A stretch of 64,000 bases of DNA, taken from Pseudoscleropodium purum (Eukaryota > Streptophyta > Bryopsida > Hypnales > Brachytheciaceae). The stretch is from NCBI GenBank assembly GCA_963969395.1, contig OZ017804.1, positions 15,872,001 to 15,936,000 on the forward strand, given 5' to 3'. How positions within the stretch are numbered: the first letter of the stretch is position 1; each line of letters opens with the position of its first letter. The translations under genes and the position numbers were made by a program. The notes beneath the pieces are model-generated. The model was not told where the DNA came from. It was given only the letters and a program-made list of their open reading frames with translations, and did not search any database. Below are positions 50,440 through 63,580 of this stretch, one piece after another.

Positions 50440-50565
50440 ACATTGTTTAACAATGAGGCAGGTCCCTTTCGAAAGGAGACCCCGGCCGTACAGTGGCCAA
50501 AATCATACTCCGTATTATATTCCTCGTTGAGCCAACCCAGGGCTCTAATGCTCTTGAATTTACGA
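50440..50565. repeat. Dispersed repeat family D, copy 3 (diverged)
   Basis: CCTTTCGAAAGGAGACCCC followed by TTGAGCCAACCCAGGGC parallels the 28.8-kb copy. The minus-strand ORF here (50615-50349) shares only a short stretch with the other copies, so it is more likely repeat-derived than a conserved exon. Confidence 0.35.
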
Positions 50566-53500
50566 GTACACACCTCCCAGATATCTTCCCAGAGAGAGGA
50601 TGAGGGGAGCTGCATGGCTTGGTGTAAGTAACCCGAGTTGCAATGTTAAGAGTTTGCCAAGAACAGACTTGGCAAAAGCTATTACTAAGTTATACCTTAC
50701 ACATTCGTCTTCTGCAATTCCCATAAGTACTAAGTTACTGGAAGGCCGCCAAACGCAGAAGAAACTGACAATCATGCATTTCATTAATGTACCGGTACAG
50801 ACTGAGAGGTCTAGGTAATCTTTTCCAAGGACAATCTTCCAAAATTAACTCACAGCCTCAAGCTTTTCTGCAGCAATGTCATATCCCTTTTCTTTTCCCA
50901 AAATTCCATGATTGCAGAAGTACTCACCTGACTAACGTTTTCAGTTTCTCTTACAACTGGTGGAAAATCTTAAAAGAGGTTACCGTAGTCACTGGCAGAT
51001 TTGAGGAAAACGATGCAAAAATTCATACTGAGTAACTGAATAAGGTAAGTACACCTAAAAGACACCCAAAAGACTCAGAAATTGGTTACTGCTATTAAAT
51101 TGTCTTAGTTTTTGTGTTGGACAATTGTAAGAGACCAGCATTTTAGATTTTAACTTATTGGCATGTATTTCGGGACCCCATAGGAGAAAACTAATTATTT
51201 TAATGTGCTACTTATTGTAACCAAAATTGACTCGAGGCACTCATGTTCAGGTGATGTACATTTTATTCAAGAATTTTGAGGGGCCCGTTTTGCAACCAGG
51301 TTGTCATTAGTTACCTTAACAAACATTGAAAAGATTTCGTGAGAGAATCCTTTACCTGTTACTTCACCAGCCATTCAATCCTTTCCACTTACATTCCGCT
51401 ATTGATCGCTTTCGTTGGATACACAGATAGACGGTCCGGCTGTCGAAGGATGCTTTCAACTAACAATGCAGTCCCGGTACTACAAATACTCTGCCACCAT
51501 CATGATTACCAACAAAAATAGATTATCTTGCAAAGAAACTCAGTTCATGTGCAGTCAAAATGCACCCAAAGTTCTTATTCTAGATGATGAGCAAAGTGCT
51601 TCTCAATGATAATTCGTCCAAATAACTTCTCATTCATCCAAAGTAATTATTGAATTAGAAAAGGCTTCTTATGTTATCCACTCAAAGAAATTGACACAAA
51701 TAATATATTTATTCGTACTAAAATTTAAGGAAATTAGAGATTAGGGTTAAATAAAAGATACCTTTCAAAATTTTGCAAGAAAGTCAGTTCCTTCTCAAGG
51801 GAGCTGCCCTTTGCTGAGGAGGTTTTATTTGCAATGAATGTTCTTTCAACTGCGTTCAAATTTTTTTAAAGAATAAATAAATAAAAAAGAAAGCTTTGAG
51901 AAAGTCCTGACTCTTGATGATGGCCAGATAAAAAAATCTCAGTGATAGCCTCAAATTCAGTTCGAGTACCCACCATGAATCATAGTGCAGGGTTTTTACT
52001 GACCATATTCTCATACTCCCTGCAGAGGGCATATCGTTACATTGTTCATTGGAATATCCTCCGTCCGTAGCATATGAATATACACTGTTTCTAACACCAC
52101 TCTTGGTATGCCACATTCAGCATGAGGTATACGACCAATTTCCTAAAATGTTAAAGTGTTTCAGCATATGATCAATTGAGCAATGATGGGGAGATAATTT
52201 CCTCCAATCAAGGAATAGAAATGATGAAGATTGTGCTATTTTTTTTGCTAATTTTCCATCAAGTTTGGAATTAGTAAAAATTAAGGAAATGTAGATTACA
52301 GTTTAACTTGTTCTTGATCTATAGGCAAACCTATTTCCGAGAAGTGCAAAACTAAAAATTTGTCTTAGGTGTCAATGTGTTATTTGTCACACAGTAATGA
52401 AGGCCCTGGTTGACATCATATTACCCTCATTCGTGAAAGTCGGTCACCCTGTCTTGCACAAATGGGGCCTTGTTAGGAAACAGGTCGCATACCTTACCAT
52501 ATTGCCCAGGCGTGACAACGCTACTTTTTGAGAAATGTCTGCCGCCCAGATTTATCACAAGCAAATAGCATAACCTACTGACTTAGTACGGTAGTCACAA
52601 GAATTATATATTGACTTTTGGATCCATGCATATCCCGTGAATGGTGAAGCTAAACTCTTGCTGCTTGATCAAGTCATGCCAACCGCAAATTATTATAAAT
52701 GCATCTATAAGTCAGTTCTTTCAAATCTCATTTGAATGCATTACTATCATCGCCACTGCCTAAGATAAAAAGCTGTGGAGCTTCTAATGTAAAAATTGTG
52801 TACCTGCTCTGATTCCTCGAAGAAATAGTTGCTCTTGAATATGTACTCTTGCAAGATTATCTAAGCTCGCATACTTGCCACTCGGATATTGTAGATTTGA
52901 GCGCCCGATCAATGTGCAACAATTAACCATACATGTCGCACACCTTCACAATTTCACTCCTAAATGGTCAATATAACTGAGATCGTTGGTCGATTCATCA
53001 CCTGGTGCCAGAACCGCCATTGTCAGTCTTTGTTTATGGCCTAATTCAGAGACATTCGATCTCGAACTAGGAATCCTTGATGCAATATTGAAGGCTCCAG
53101 CTGAAGTCCAACAATAAAAAGTTCTGAGCAAGTCTGCATTCCTTGGGTGTTAGGAAGTCACTCGGTATCTTCCCCTAACCAGCTCTAGTCTTCGGGATTA
53201 CACCCATGAGCTCGCTTGTGTGTCTAAAATGCATGGAATCTAAACCTCTGGCAGTCGAACCTTACTATACAGGTCCTACATTCTCATTAGCGAAACGGAA
53301 CGATTTGATCTACTGTAACAAAGAGATAGCAAATGAACAGATCTTTGCTGAATCTTGACGATGTCAAATAAACAGGAGTGGTATTTGGCAACTCTGATGT
53401 GAACGATACAGAAAAACAGAAGATGACCGACAACATACCCTGGATCTACATAGAAGAGACAAATCTACTCATCACAAAATAGCCAGTGCTCCTCTTCCTT

Positions 53501-55240
53501 CACCTGAAGAATACAAAGACTGAGGGCGAGCAGCGCAGTTCATGTTAACAACGAGTCAGAGGACCAATAGAATTTAGGGGATTTCCAAATGTCTTACTAC
53601 ACATCCTCCAGCCAACGGGAATTGACTGCGTATGTCCATTAGAAGACACCAATATTATCACTCCAACACGGATACGTGACAAAATAATGGTTCATTAACA
53701 ATTTCCTTTAACGAATTCCCAACGCCAGATATCGATACTTTAATTCGCGACGACTCAAATATCAGCTGTGGCAATAGCTACCATCGCTTCGCCACAGATG
53801 GCTATAAAATGGCTATTATAAATTGAAAGATAAAATGTCATCAACAGAATCATCAAGTGCATGATCCGATGCGCTTACAGAGTTGATTTCGAAGGCAAGA
53901 AAATTGTAGAAAATTTCCTGTAATGTAAGGCACTAAAGCACTCGAAACATCTAGAGGCTCACCTCCAAGATCCCCGACTTGTAAGGAATTGACCTAAACA
54001 TTGACCCAGGCTCGCACCTCTCTAATCCCCTTCTTCACTGTTATAATTTGGTTATTTCGATTTCAAAGCTATCATCAGTAAAGCGTTTCGAAAACTACTC
54101 AACACTCAAATTCAACAAAAAGGAAGACCAAGGAGGCCACAACGCTCCTCATTTTATGCTTGTACTGTACTAGAGCTTTTCTTGAAATATCACAATGCTG
54201 TTATTATCCATTAAGTGGCATGTGCGATGCACCCTGGTTCCACTCCAAGTTACAGCTAGAAAACTTCGTCACCTATGAATATCACACAAGGCCAATGCTT
54301 CACTGGCACAATTGCAGATCCTCCGTCTATAGTTTCTCTCCCCCTATTCCCTCAAACCCTTCCTCTGTTGAAAGACCTCACCTAGTAAACATCCTCCCTC
54401 ATTCTTCGCCATGAACAGCAAGCATCGCATTATCTTTAGCCATCGAGAAATTAAATGTTCCATTTCTCATAATTTTCGATTATCTTTCACCGCGGTTCTT
54501 TCAATTCAATTTCAAAAGACTCTGTTCTTAAGTACACGAACGAAGGTCAAATTATGTTTCAAAACGTTCAAATTTTGCAGAATTAGAAACTGGAGAGCGA
54601 GAATATCTGTTGATCGTGAGACAAAGCCTGTTTTGCAATGAAGGAACAACTATCCTTTAAGCCATGGAGACATCAACGAAATCACACTCTACAGCTTGAA
54701 AACCAAATTGGCACATGCATTTTTTCCTGTTGATCACTCTTCAATAGAAAAATCTCCTCAGTGACAAGCACGCTCTCATAACCGAAAACATCTCCACGAT
54801 CCTTCTAAGGTCATATAAAGCGTGAGCTCAATGAATCAAGCACCATCCAATCTTTGAAAACTTTTAATACAACTGGAACAGAATCCTCAATTCTGGCAGC
54901 AGAATCACTCCAAAGATAAAAGATTCGTAAAACCAAAACCTAAACGGCAACCACAGTCAAATCCCGATCCTCATGCTTTCAATTTCAGCAAATTTGAACC
55001 TAAGTACGCTCTCTGCAGCTCGTAATAAAATGCAGGCTGTGGCGGGTGCAAGAAAGAATCGAGGAGTCGGAATTGAATATTGGATTTGAATATTTGAAAT
55101 TTGTCGGAGACTCGCCATAGCCAACGGTCTTCCATTACCGTCGGCTCTTGAACCCTATCGCCGTGGTCAATTTTGTACAAAGGAATCACTGACAAAGTGG
55201 GGTTCTCATCTCCAATTTTTTTTCTTCCCAAAAACTAGTG
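50566..55240. other. Moderately AT-rich region without a confident gene
   Basis: Several minus-strand stretches have protein-like composition: 53090-52946, containing SNVSELGHKQRLTMAVLAPG; 51985-51890, containing MVGTRTEFEAITEIFLSGH; and 55100-54971. None could be linked by phase-compatible introns or matched to a family. A decayed or poorly visible multi-exon minus-strand gene is possible. Confidence 0.35.
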
Positions 55241-57127
55241 AACTGAAAGTTATGAAAAAGTTTTGTTTTGCTCGCAACCAAGGGATTCCTTTGGTCTTGT
55301 TTGAATGATTTTGAGTGTTACTATCTCGCATGAGTAGATATAGATTGAGTCTTGTAGAAAAATATGAGCTTAAACATCTAATCAACTTTTATGGAAAGTA
55401 GTAAATTGCCGTCTTACATCTCTTTTGCAAGATTTTCAAGGTGAGTTTGCAATCCATTAGTGCAACATTGGTCAACAATTACATCGAAATTTTTTTTCAT
55501 GACTTTTTTGAAAAAAATAATGGTTCTAATATAATTTGAAATAGTGGATAGATTACTTATAGATATAGATAGAATGTGCACTAGAAATCACCTTGAAGTC
55601 ACAAATTCATCATGTCAAATTTCAATTTCAGTAAATAAACACAACAATGTCTAATGGACAATGCAATTAAGGTCAAATAAAGAATGAAAAGATCCGTAAT
55701 TTTTAACTTTCAAATTTTATCATTACTATAGTAGGTATATATGACATTGTAAAGCCCTGTGCCCTAAATCCCAAAGAAGGAGATATAAGACTTGGTACCT
55801 TTAGTAGAAATGTTTTGGTTATAGGTTGTATGGATAAATTTGGTTAAATCAAAAGTTGTTGGAAGGTAGAGTTGTAAGGAATCGACAAAAGACCTCCTTC
55901 CTTCTACACACTAAGAATAATGTTATGGTAGTTGCCAATGTGACATGTCCTTTTATCTATTATTGTTGTATACTACTTGATTGAGGTCATTCATTCCCTG
56001 ATATTTTAGGAATAAAATGAGTCTAACACTTTGAGTATTTTAGCCTTTGCCTACGGACTAATAGTTGCTCATGAGCTTACATATCCTTATCTATCATTGT
56101 TGTTTACTACTTGATTGAGGTCATGCCATTCTCTAATATTTCAAGAATAGTGACAGTTTAAGACTTTGAGTGTTTTAGTTCTTGTGGATTCTCTTTAATG
56201 GACACAATACTTGGACTTTTCTTAAATATTCTTATACTTGAATGCTTGTAGAGAATAACGAAAAGCTTCTTTGTTAAGATTTGAATTTGATCTAAATATG
56301 AGATCTTTGAACCTTTTTTACAAAAACAAAAAACAACAACATTATTCTATCAATTCCTACATCATTCCAAAGTTCAAGTGACACCACCACATGGTAATTT
56401 GGGCATTTAGAAGTTATAGATTTAGTTCTTCTATCCATCTTGTCCCTAAATCTATTTTATAATTTTTTTAAGAATGATAATTAAGTTTAAAATTTTATAT
56501 AAATTCAAGACTTTCAACTCAATTTTTCAACATTAGAAATTTATGTCAAAAATGTTCTAAAATGCAAAAAAAAAAAAATTGAAAAGGATTCAAAGTATTA
56601 TAACCTAATATAACAAGGTACAAAAAAAAATTATTTTCACTTTCAATTCTATATCTTACAATCTACATAATAAGAGTTTTTAGCTAGAATTTCTTCCACA
56701 TACTCATACTAGTACTCATCTTATTAAGCCATTCTCCAAGATTGTTTAATTCTTTATTCTAAATAAAAGAAAAATAGTTTTAAAATGAAACTTTTAGTAT
56801 TGCCTTGGAAAAGAAAATTTTGGAGTAGTTTTAACCACAAAAACATCAAAGAACTTTAGAAGGTGAAGTCGTGAAGAGGTTTGAATTTATCAATCATACT
56901 TTAATAGTTGCAATAACTACTACGAAGTCTAAAGATTAACCTGAAATATTCATGCCTAAAATGTACACCTTCAAAGCGTAAGAGCTCACACTCAATTTTA
57001 GATGCACTTATAATTAGTACTTTGAAAAATAATAGTTTGCTCATAGTGTCAAAAAAATGCATCCAAAGAGATTTTAGTAACTTCTTTCAAAAGTAAAAAA
57101 GAATCAATAAAAACTAAGCCAATTTAA
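55241..57127. other. AT-rich intergenic sequence
   Basis: Two partly similar segments (about 55965-56000 and 56090-56120, both with TATTGTTGTWTACTACTTGATTGAGG-type wording) mark a diverged local duplication about 125 bp apart. No gene is seen. Confidence 0.5.
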
Positions 57128-57955
57128 CCCCTAAAGGACCAAGGTCATTTTTCTATCAAAAAACACTCAAAATTGTCATTTCTACTACATTCACCTAAGA
57201 AAACAAAAAAACACTTTAAAAAAAATCTAACCACATGATCTTGTACTTTATTTGTTTGAGATTATGTGATAAGAATTTCGTGAAGTTTAGTCATACAGAT
57301 TGGAAGATATTAGCATTCAAGGTTGGAAAAAGAAAGTTTTGTGAACACAATTTGCAATTTCAAATGACTTTGATTACCATTTGTGGAAATTTTTTGCACT
57401 ACGAACTTTGAATTTTAAAAAAAAAATGTCTTGAAGATTTGAGTTGAAAGTCAAGGAAAAAAACTCAAGAAAAAAATTCTTAATTTTCATTCTTAAAAAG
57501 AAATTAAGTAAAAGAAGGTTCAAAATTGAAAGAAAAGCTAAATTGCCTTAATAGCTCTAAGATGGGATTAAAACAAAATAATTCCAATGGTAGATTAATC
57601 TAGCAAGTAAATTAAAATTTGACAAATATTTTTTTTTGGAAAAATTGTGAAAACTGCATTCAAAAATGAATCTTCTAAGATATTTTTTCAAAAAGATACT
57701 TAAATTGCCCCCAAAACAAGATTGTTCATAACTTTCTCATTACTAATCCAAATGGAATGAATCAAAGCTTCATATGTAGAAAAAAATATGGTCTATAAGG
57801 AAAAAAAATTAATTTAATTTCAAGTTTTAGTGAATTTTTTTTTTATACATGGCGACATGAAAATTATGTTTAGGATGGTTTTTAAATGTTTCACTAAAAA
57901 TTGAGGTCATGGGAACCTACCCAAAAACTGTTTTCTTCCCTTGATCCTTTAGAGG
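57128..57955 (+). mobile_element. 828-bp TTAA-flanked CCCCTAAAGG element (family B, best copy)
   Basis: TTAA occurs at both 57124-57127 and 57956-57959. The left end is CCCCTAAAGGACCAAGG and the right end, reverse-complemented, CCTCTAAAGGATCAAGG, a 15-of-17 inverted repeat. The interior is shared with copies at 3.2, 47.3 and 48.2 kb. No ORF, so non-autonomous. TTAA duplication with C-rich ends suggests mobilisation by a piggyBac-type transposase encoded elsewhere. Confidence 0.75.
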
Positions 57956-58662
57956 TTAATAATAGAAACTATGCTCACATTCTTACACAAATACTTTTAG
58001 GTGTGGTTGTTTCACTTTACTCAACCTCAAATTTTATGATTACCATAAAAATCATTGCAGAATACATAATGCACTAATGAAAAATGCATTTTTTAAGGCA
58101 GTTACTTCTCTAAATCTCCAACCCATTATGGATCATGGTCAATTTTGGAGGTATGCAAGCATTTTCTAGCCTAAGGCTAAATTTCTGGTTTTAGGTTGAA
58201 AATGGAAAAAATACCAAATTGTAATACACTCTAGAGATTTGACCATACTGATGGAATTGGTGTGAATATTTGGGGCTCCGCAATGAATGCATGACAAATT
58301 TTGTATTGATTTCCATGTTGGTTTTTGTATTTTCAACTAATATTTTGTTTGTTTTTTCAACCTTAAAACTACAAGCCAACATAAATTATCTTAATTCTTG
58401 TTCCAATGCATTCAATTCCCAATTCCCCACACCCAACCTCTTTCATCCATATCCAAATTCATTCAAAACTAAGGCTACTAATGAAAAAGTTTCAATTTTG
58501 ACCAAAAAATGGTTGACACTCCCCCTATAACCAATGTAGTCATCAAAATTGTTTTGATGGATCATTTTTTATTTTTATAGAAAACAATGAAGTCATCCAT
58601 CAAACACTTTTCATCCTCAATGTCCTTCAAGGGTTAATTCTCCCCTAAGTTTTTTTTATTAA

Positions 58663-59287
58663 CCCCTAATTGCCCATGGCACCAGATTCTGGTGTTTATA
58701 ATAATATGAAGTTAAATAAAATCCAACCAAATTGCTATTTTTAGTAGTTTGTATTTTTGGAAAACTCTATTCAAAATCTAGTTCTAGCATCAAAAATCAG
58801 ATCTTGAAAATGATTCATTATGATTTTTCTATTCAAAATTTTGTGCAAGGGTACCCATTGCAATCTTGGCTTCCCATAGTGTTGAGGGCTCTTGGAAATG
58901 AGCCTCAAATACACTAGGCCATGGAGGAAAACTCACATTAGAAATTCATTTAAAAAAATTATAGAGTAGATTTTGGAAAGCTATAAATTGATTGGGGTTG
59001 TGCATGTTAGGCCCTATAACCTCATATCTTTTTGGTTACCAACTTTTTAGATCTCACATGTGAAAAGAGGTTTGAAAGATTTTTGTAGTTTTAACACTCT
59101 TGTGATCAAACATTATAATCTTTCAATCCATAAGTGATATTGTTGTGTTTTCTTTTCCTATGCGATCTCTAACATCTCTGGTTTGAATTTGTACTATTAA
59201 ATTTTTTTTTTAAATGATACAACTTATCAAAATGTTGGCTTTTTGTTGGATTTCAAGCAAATGTTAACACCCTTGGGTAGTTAGGGG
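58663..59287. mobile_element. 625-bp TTAA-flanked MITE with CCCCTAAYTRCCC ends
   Basis: TTAA at 58659-58662 and 59288-59291 bracket ends reading CCCCTAATTGCCCATGG and, reverse-complemented, CCCCTAACTACCCAAGG. It shares the CCCCTAA start with families A and B but differs beyond, so it is a third subfamily. The 58732-58917 ORF inside has no recognised domain. Confidence 0.7.
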
Positions 59288-59291
59288 TTAA

Positions 59292-60214
59292 CTCACCATC
59301 AAAATCAAAGTTTAATTCCCATTAAAATCATTGCCAATTTGCCACCAAATATTGTAACTCGCTTTCTGCACTGCTTTTTATATTAGAAAACAAACAAAAA
59401 ACAAAAAAACACTGGTTGTACCACTGGAAAGATGCCACTCATCGTATGGTTTTAGGGCTGAGGTAGGGCGACGCCAAGTATGAGTGCCGGTTTGCCACCC
59501 ATTGGCCATAGCGGGAAAAGATCCTCAGCATTTCACGGCAGCCAAGCCCGCCTTCTTCTTGTCAAGAATCTTGACGCAGCCAGTGGACCCTATTTGAAGC
59601 CAAAAAATCCCCGCATGTCGCAGGAACCTTCCGTCGACGAAAATCCAGGCATTTCCAGCAGTAACATGTAGAATTGTGACAAAACTTTACCATCAAAAGG
59701 CATCCCTGTCTGGAGACGGTCAGCCCTGGACTGGCTTCAGACGGCTCTTCGGTCGGTCACTCGGTCCAAGAACTAGTCAAAGCAAACACCTCAACTGAAT
59801 CTGGACCCCCCAAATCTGGAGGAGAAAATTTTCTATTTTTGAGGTAAAATTACAAGGAAAAGTCGCAAGACTATCGATAGAAAACCGACGGATTCCCAAT
59901 AGAAAACTATGGATACGAGCTGGTTGCGCTCAAAGTTCTACCCAAAGTTGACACTGATCCGGACCCCAACCACAGACTTGCTTATGTACTGTACTGTACC
60001 CACCCAGCTTCTTCTTCCTGTCTTTTCAGAGGAAGACATTAAAGCGGAAATTTTAGAATTACCTAACAAAACCCAAAAATGTGGTGCTCACATGTACCAC
60101 TCTCGGCTGGCTACCCACACACAGATGCTGCTTTTGAATCAACTAGAAGTGGAAACAACCAAGTTAAGTATTAATCCGTTGCATTTTCACCTCTTGATGC
60201 CTATAAAACGGTGT
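59292..60214. other. GC-richer spacer 3' of the F-box gene
   Basis: A 63-codon plus ORF (59480-59671) contains LLLVKNLDAASGPYLKP and has even composition, but I know no family for it. The 59909-60265 ORF runs into the tandem repeats. Neither is called as a gene. Confidence 0.4.
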
Positions 60215-61020
60215 GGAAAGAGAAAACGTCAACAACAAACCCTCAAATATCTGTTCGTACACTAATTCCATGAAGCTACTCAGAACCCTCATCCTTCCGT
60301 TCACGTATGTTATCAGCTGTAACACATCAAGTTATGGCACAAAACCTCACACCGATGCATTGTGATCCAAGGAGTGCGTGAAGTATCCTCAAAAACACGA
60401 AGCTGCGAGTGCAATTAACTAGGCAATTCGTGGAGTCAACTCAGTAACAATCCGTTCCATTTCTGACTTACGAAACCCTGTAAGAAGAGGAAACGTGGAC
60501 TACAACCTCTCAATATCTGATCATAAGGGAGTCCCTAATTCCATGACACTACCGGTAATCAAAACACTCGTCCTTCCGTGAAGAATAACGTAACTTTCAC
60601 GTATCAGCTGTGACATCAAAATGGAACACGAAACAAAACAGCCTCCAATGACTTCAATCTCACACCAATGCGTTGTGATCCCAGGAGTACTGGACATCAC
60701 TTCCAACATGAATCTAATAAGACAAACAACTGCGCAATTTGTTGAAACAACTGAGTGACAATCCGTTTCATTCATGACCTATGTGAACCTCTCCATATCT
60801 AATCACAAGGAAGTCCCTAAATCCAGGAAACTACTCGTCCTTCCGTGAAGCCTAACATGAACTTTCATGTCAACGTCAGTGGAAACATCGAAGCAAAAGA
60901 ACCCCACTTGACTGACCCTCAAATGAGAATTACCACCAATATTGCAATGTGAGCCAAGGTGTGCCATTGAAATACCTTCAAAGTGGACGTCATATGTCTC
61001 ATAAACCACGTCAAGCGGGC
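60215..61020. repeat. Tandem array, three units of about 270-280 bp
   Basis: CTCAAATATCTGTTCGTACA (60241), CTCTCAATATCTGATCATAA (60506) and CTCTCCATATCTAATCACAA (60789) start three homologous units. Each continues with an AATTCCATGA-like block, CTCRTCCTTCCGT, CACGTATCAGCTGTGACA-type wording and a GCATTGTGATCC block. They are diverged. Minus-strand ORFs here translate the repeat (both contain LHGRTS) and are not called. Confidence 0.75.
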
Positions 61021-61251
61021 ACTGACGTTATATACATATATATTGAGACACTGCACCATCAAAGTTCTGTCTAGAGATCATCCTCACCAGCATACCAACT
61101 AACCCCTACGGAAAATGACCCTTGTATGGTCGTATTCAGGGAATACATGAGCTTCCGATCCTGGAAAAAACGGCATATCCCTGTGTCGACCCTATCCACC
61201 AAAAAATCACCTCAATTGTGTGTGTTTTCTCTACTCTTCTCCATTGCTATT

Positions 61252-63580
61252 CTACACTGTTGCCGCGGAATTTGGCTGGAAGTGCGCCTCCGAGACCACA
61301 TTCTGTGTTGCATAGTACATGTGCAGGGCTTTGCTGCGACACGGCAGTAGTGACGTCGACGGCACAAAGTTATCCAACCCTTGGAACGGACACGGCGGCA
61401 GCTTGAGCTCCTCCGACAAATCATCGGCCAACACTTGGAAGCTTTTGTCATAAAGCAGCAACCCCAGCTCATCCCTCACCGAGACGCATCGGTAGCGAGG
61501 GAACTTGGATCCCCACTTTGAGAAGAAGCTCTCAAACAGAACCGCATCCTCAATTTTCTGCTCTTTGGAAGGGTTTAACCTGCAGAAGGAAACTCCCTTG
61601 GTACCGTTGCAATCGTCTTCCCGAACCACCATGTAAACCGTCCCTTTGCATTCCACCACCTGCACCTCAATCTTGCTTCTGGGACAACGAGGCTCACAGC
61701 GGTACAACAGCTTCTCCCGGAACACGCCTTCGTAGATGTCGTAGACCACTAAGCCCATCACGGAGCTCCGCAGGATGCCTTCTTTCGCCACGAAGTAAAA
61801 GAAGTTGTCGCAACAGGCGCCGACCTGGGGGGAGTAGCTGAGCTTGTACTTCCGCTCGATAACGGATAAGTTGTTATCGACGGACCAGGTCTGTGTGAGA
61901 GAGTCGTAAATCTCCATGTGTGCGCAGGCCTGGTGGCAAGTACGTTTGGTTAGGACGAGGAGCTTGTAGGAGCTCGAGAAGTGGTTGAAAATGATGTGCG
62001 TCAGGATCCACGTATTCTCAACCATGCAGTTGCCAATGTGCATGGCGGGGAGCTCTCTGCAGCTCGCGAGGACGGGGTTGTACACAAACAGACTGGCAAC
62101 GCCTTGGTCGTTCACGTCACGGAAACATAATAAACCTCCATCGCCTGCACCAGATCAGATATTTATTTATCAGCGCAAATGAAAAACATTTGATAGTATA
62201 AGGAGAAGGTTCGAAAGTCGGATACATGTGAGGAGAGGTCAGAGGCAATGGGATACATGCTAGTTAATTGGAAAACTTCAGAATGGGATACATGTTTGAG
62301 AGCGCATATGGGATACATGCTAATCAAGGAAGAAGGTTCGAAATGGGATACGAGACGTAGGTCAACGAGAAAGCTTCTAATGGGATAAATGTAGGTCAGT
62401 GGAAATGGGCTACATGCTACTCAAGATGGAAAATCTTCAAAATGGGATACTTGAAAGGTAGTGGAAATGGGATACATGCTAGTCAATGAAGAAGCTTCAA
62501 AATGGGATCAGTCGAAATAGGATACATGCTGGTCAACATAAAAAAAACGGCTTCAAAATGGGATACATACTGCTCAGTGAAAATAGGATACATGCTAGTC
62601 GATGGAAAAGCTTCACAGTACTCACTAGAAATGGGATAAATGCTAGTCAACATAAAAAAAGGGTCTCGAAATGGGATAAATACTGCTCAGTGAAAATGAG
62701 ATACATTCTAGTCCATGGAAAAGCTTCAAATGGGATACACGGTACTCATTAGAAATGGGACACATGCTAATCAACATAAAAAAGGCTTCAAAATGGTATA
62801 CATGCTCCTCCGTGGAAATGGGATACATGGTCGTCAATTTAAAACCTTCACGATGGGATGCACGCTAGATAGACGAACTACACCAGAGAACGACGAAGCG
62901 AGGGCGGGGTCGAACAACATAACACACAAAGATATCGAACACGATACACAACATAAGAAAAAATAAACAAAGAACACGAGCAACAACTCAGACACGGGCT
63001 AAAGAACGTGGCAAATTACAGGGAAGAAAAGGACATTCTCCAAAAAAATGGCAAGCCTAGTTCTCTCACCAGCGATGCAATCTTTCGCTCTCGGGTCGAG
63101 TCCCCTCAATGGCGGCATCCTCAGCCACCGATTCGTCCCCGCATCATACGCCGTACACAAATTCTCCCCCTTAATCGTCGCAAATATCAGCAGAAACTGC
63201 GATTTGCAACAAAGCTCCTCCCACGCTTTCACGCACGCCCTCGCCTCCTGGAACTTCTGGGAAAATACGAAGTCCTTGAGCCGCTTGTTCACCGCTCGGC
63301 ACCGGAACAAGCCCGGAAACGGCATGTAGGCGGCCACTCGCTCCAGGAGGTCATCCGGGAGGAAGCGCCACAAAGCAGGGTCGAGAAAGGCTGCCGAGAT
63401 GGGACAGGGTCTCCGGAGCTTCTTCGGGGGCTCCGAAGGGGACACCATCCAAGTGGTGCTCGTGCTGGGGAGCTTGTCCTCTACCGTTGCAGTGCTTGGC
63501 GACGGTGGGGACGCAGAATTGAAGCCGTGGCTACGGAATCGGCTAGTGCAGGGTTGGTAGTGGCGCACCTGGTGACTCAT
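61252..63580 (-). CDS. F-box protein (F-box/kelch-like, 467 residues)
   Basis: Two coding exons: 63580-63070 and 62144-61252 (stop TAG). The 925-bp intron runs GTGAGAGA to CTGGTGCAG in phase 1. The junction restores the codon for Gly in DCIAGDGGLLCF, a stretch typical of plant F-box proteins. The F-box spans about residues 70-111 (LWRFLPDDLLERVAAYMPFP, then CRAVNKRLKDFVFSQKFQEA). The remaining about 340 residues form a diverged kelch/beta-propeller-like substrate region with repeats of the WLRMPPL and VYNPV type. Such proteins act as substrate receptors of SCF (SKP1-cullin-F-box) ubiquitin ligases; the target is unknown. I chose the ATG at 63580 as the first in-frame AUG. The frame stays open upstream without AUG to about 63799, so a longer form would need a non-AUG start. 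Confidence 0.85.
62145..63069 (-). other. Intron of the F-box gene
   Basis: Donor G/GTGAGAGA at 63069 and acceptor CTGGTGCAG at 62145 are both good. Most of its length is minisatellite (separate entry); the part next to exon 1 (about 62870-63060) is non-repetitive and AC-rich. Confidence 0.85.
62210..62870. repeat. GGGATACATG minisatellite within the F-box intron
   Basis: About twenty variants of AATGGGATACATGCTAGTCA recur at irregular 25-65 bp spacing. Near 62525, 62642 and 62768 a higher-order unit of about 114-126 bp appears, containing GTCAACATAAAAAA and, in the first two, ATACTGCTCAGTGAAAAT. Some variants read ATAAATG or ACACATG. The plus-strand ORFs across this stretch are artefacts of the repeat. 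Confidence 0.85.

Noticed and set aside
51950..51975. AGTTCGAGTACCC, like a tRNA B-box
   Set aside because: No A-box or cloverleaf arms at the required spacing on either strand.
58620..58640. GTCCTTCAAGGG followed by TTAA, like another element end
   Set aside because: No partner with a matching inverted end could be found in the window.
59480..59671. 63-codon ORF with even composition
   Set aside because: No family recognised, no splice or conservation evidence, and length expected by chance in GC-richer sequence.
62486..62966. Plus-strand ORFs with repeated MGYI/NGIH phrases
   Set aside because: Produced by the GGGATACATG minisatellite in the F-box intron.
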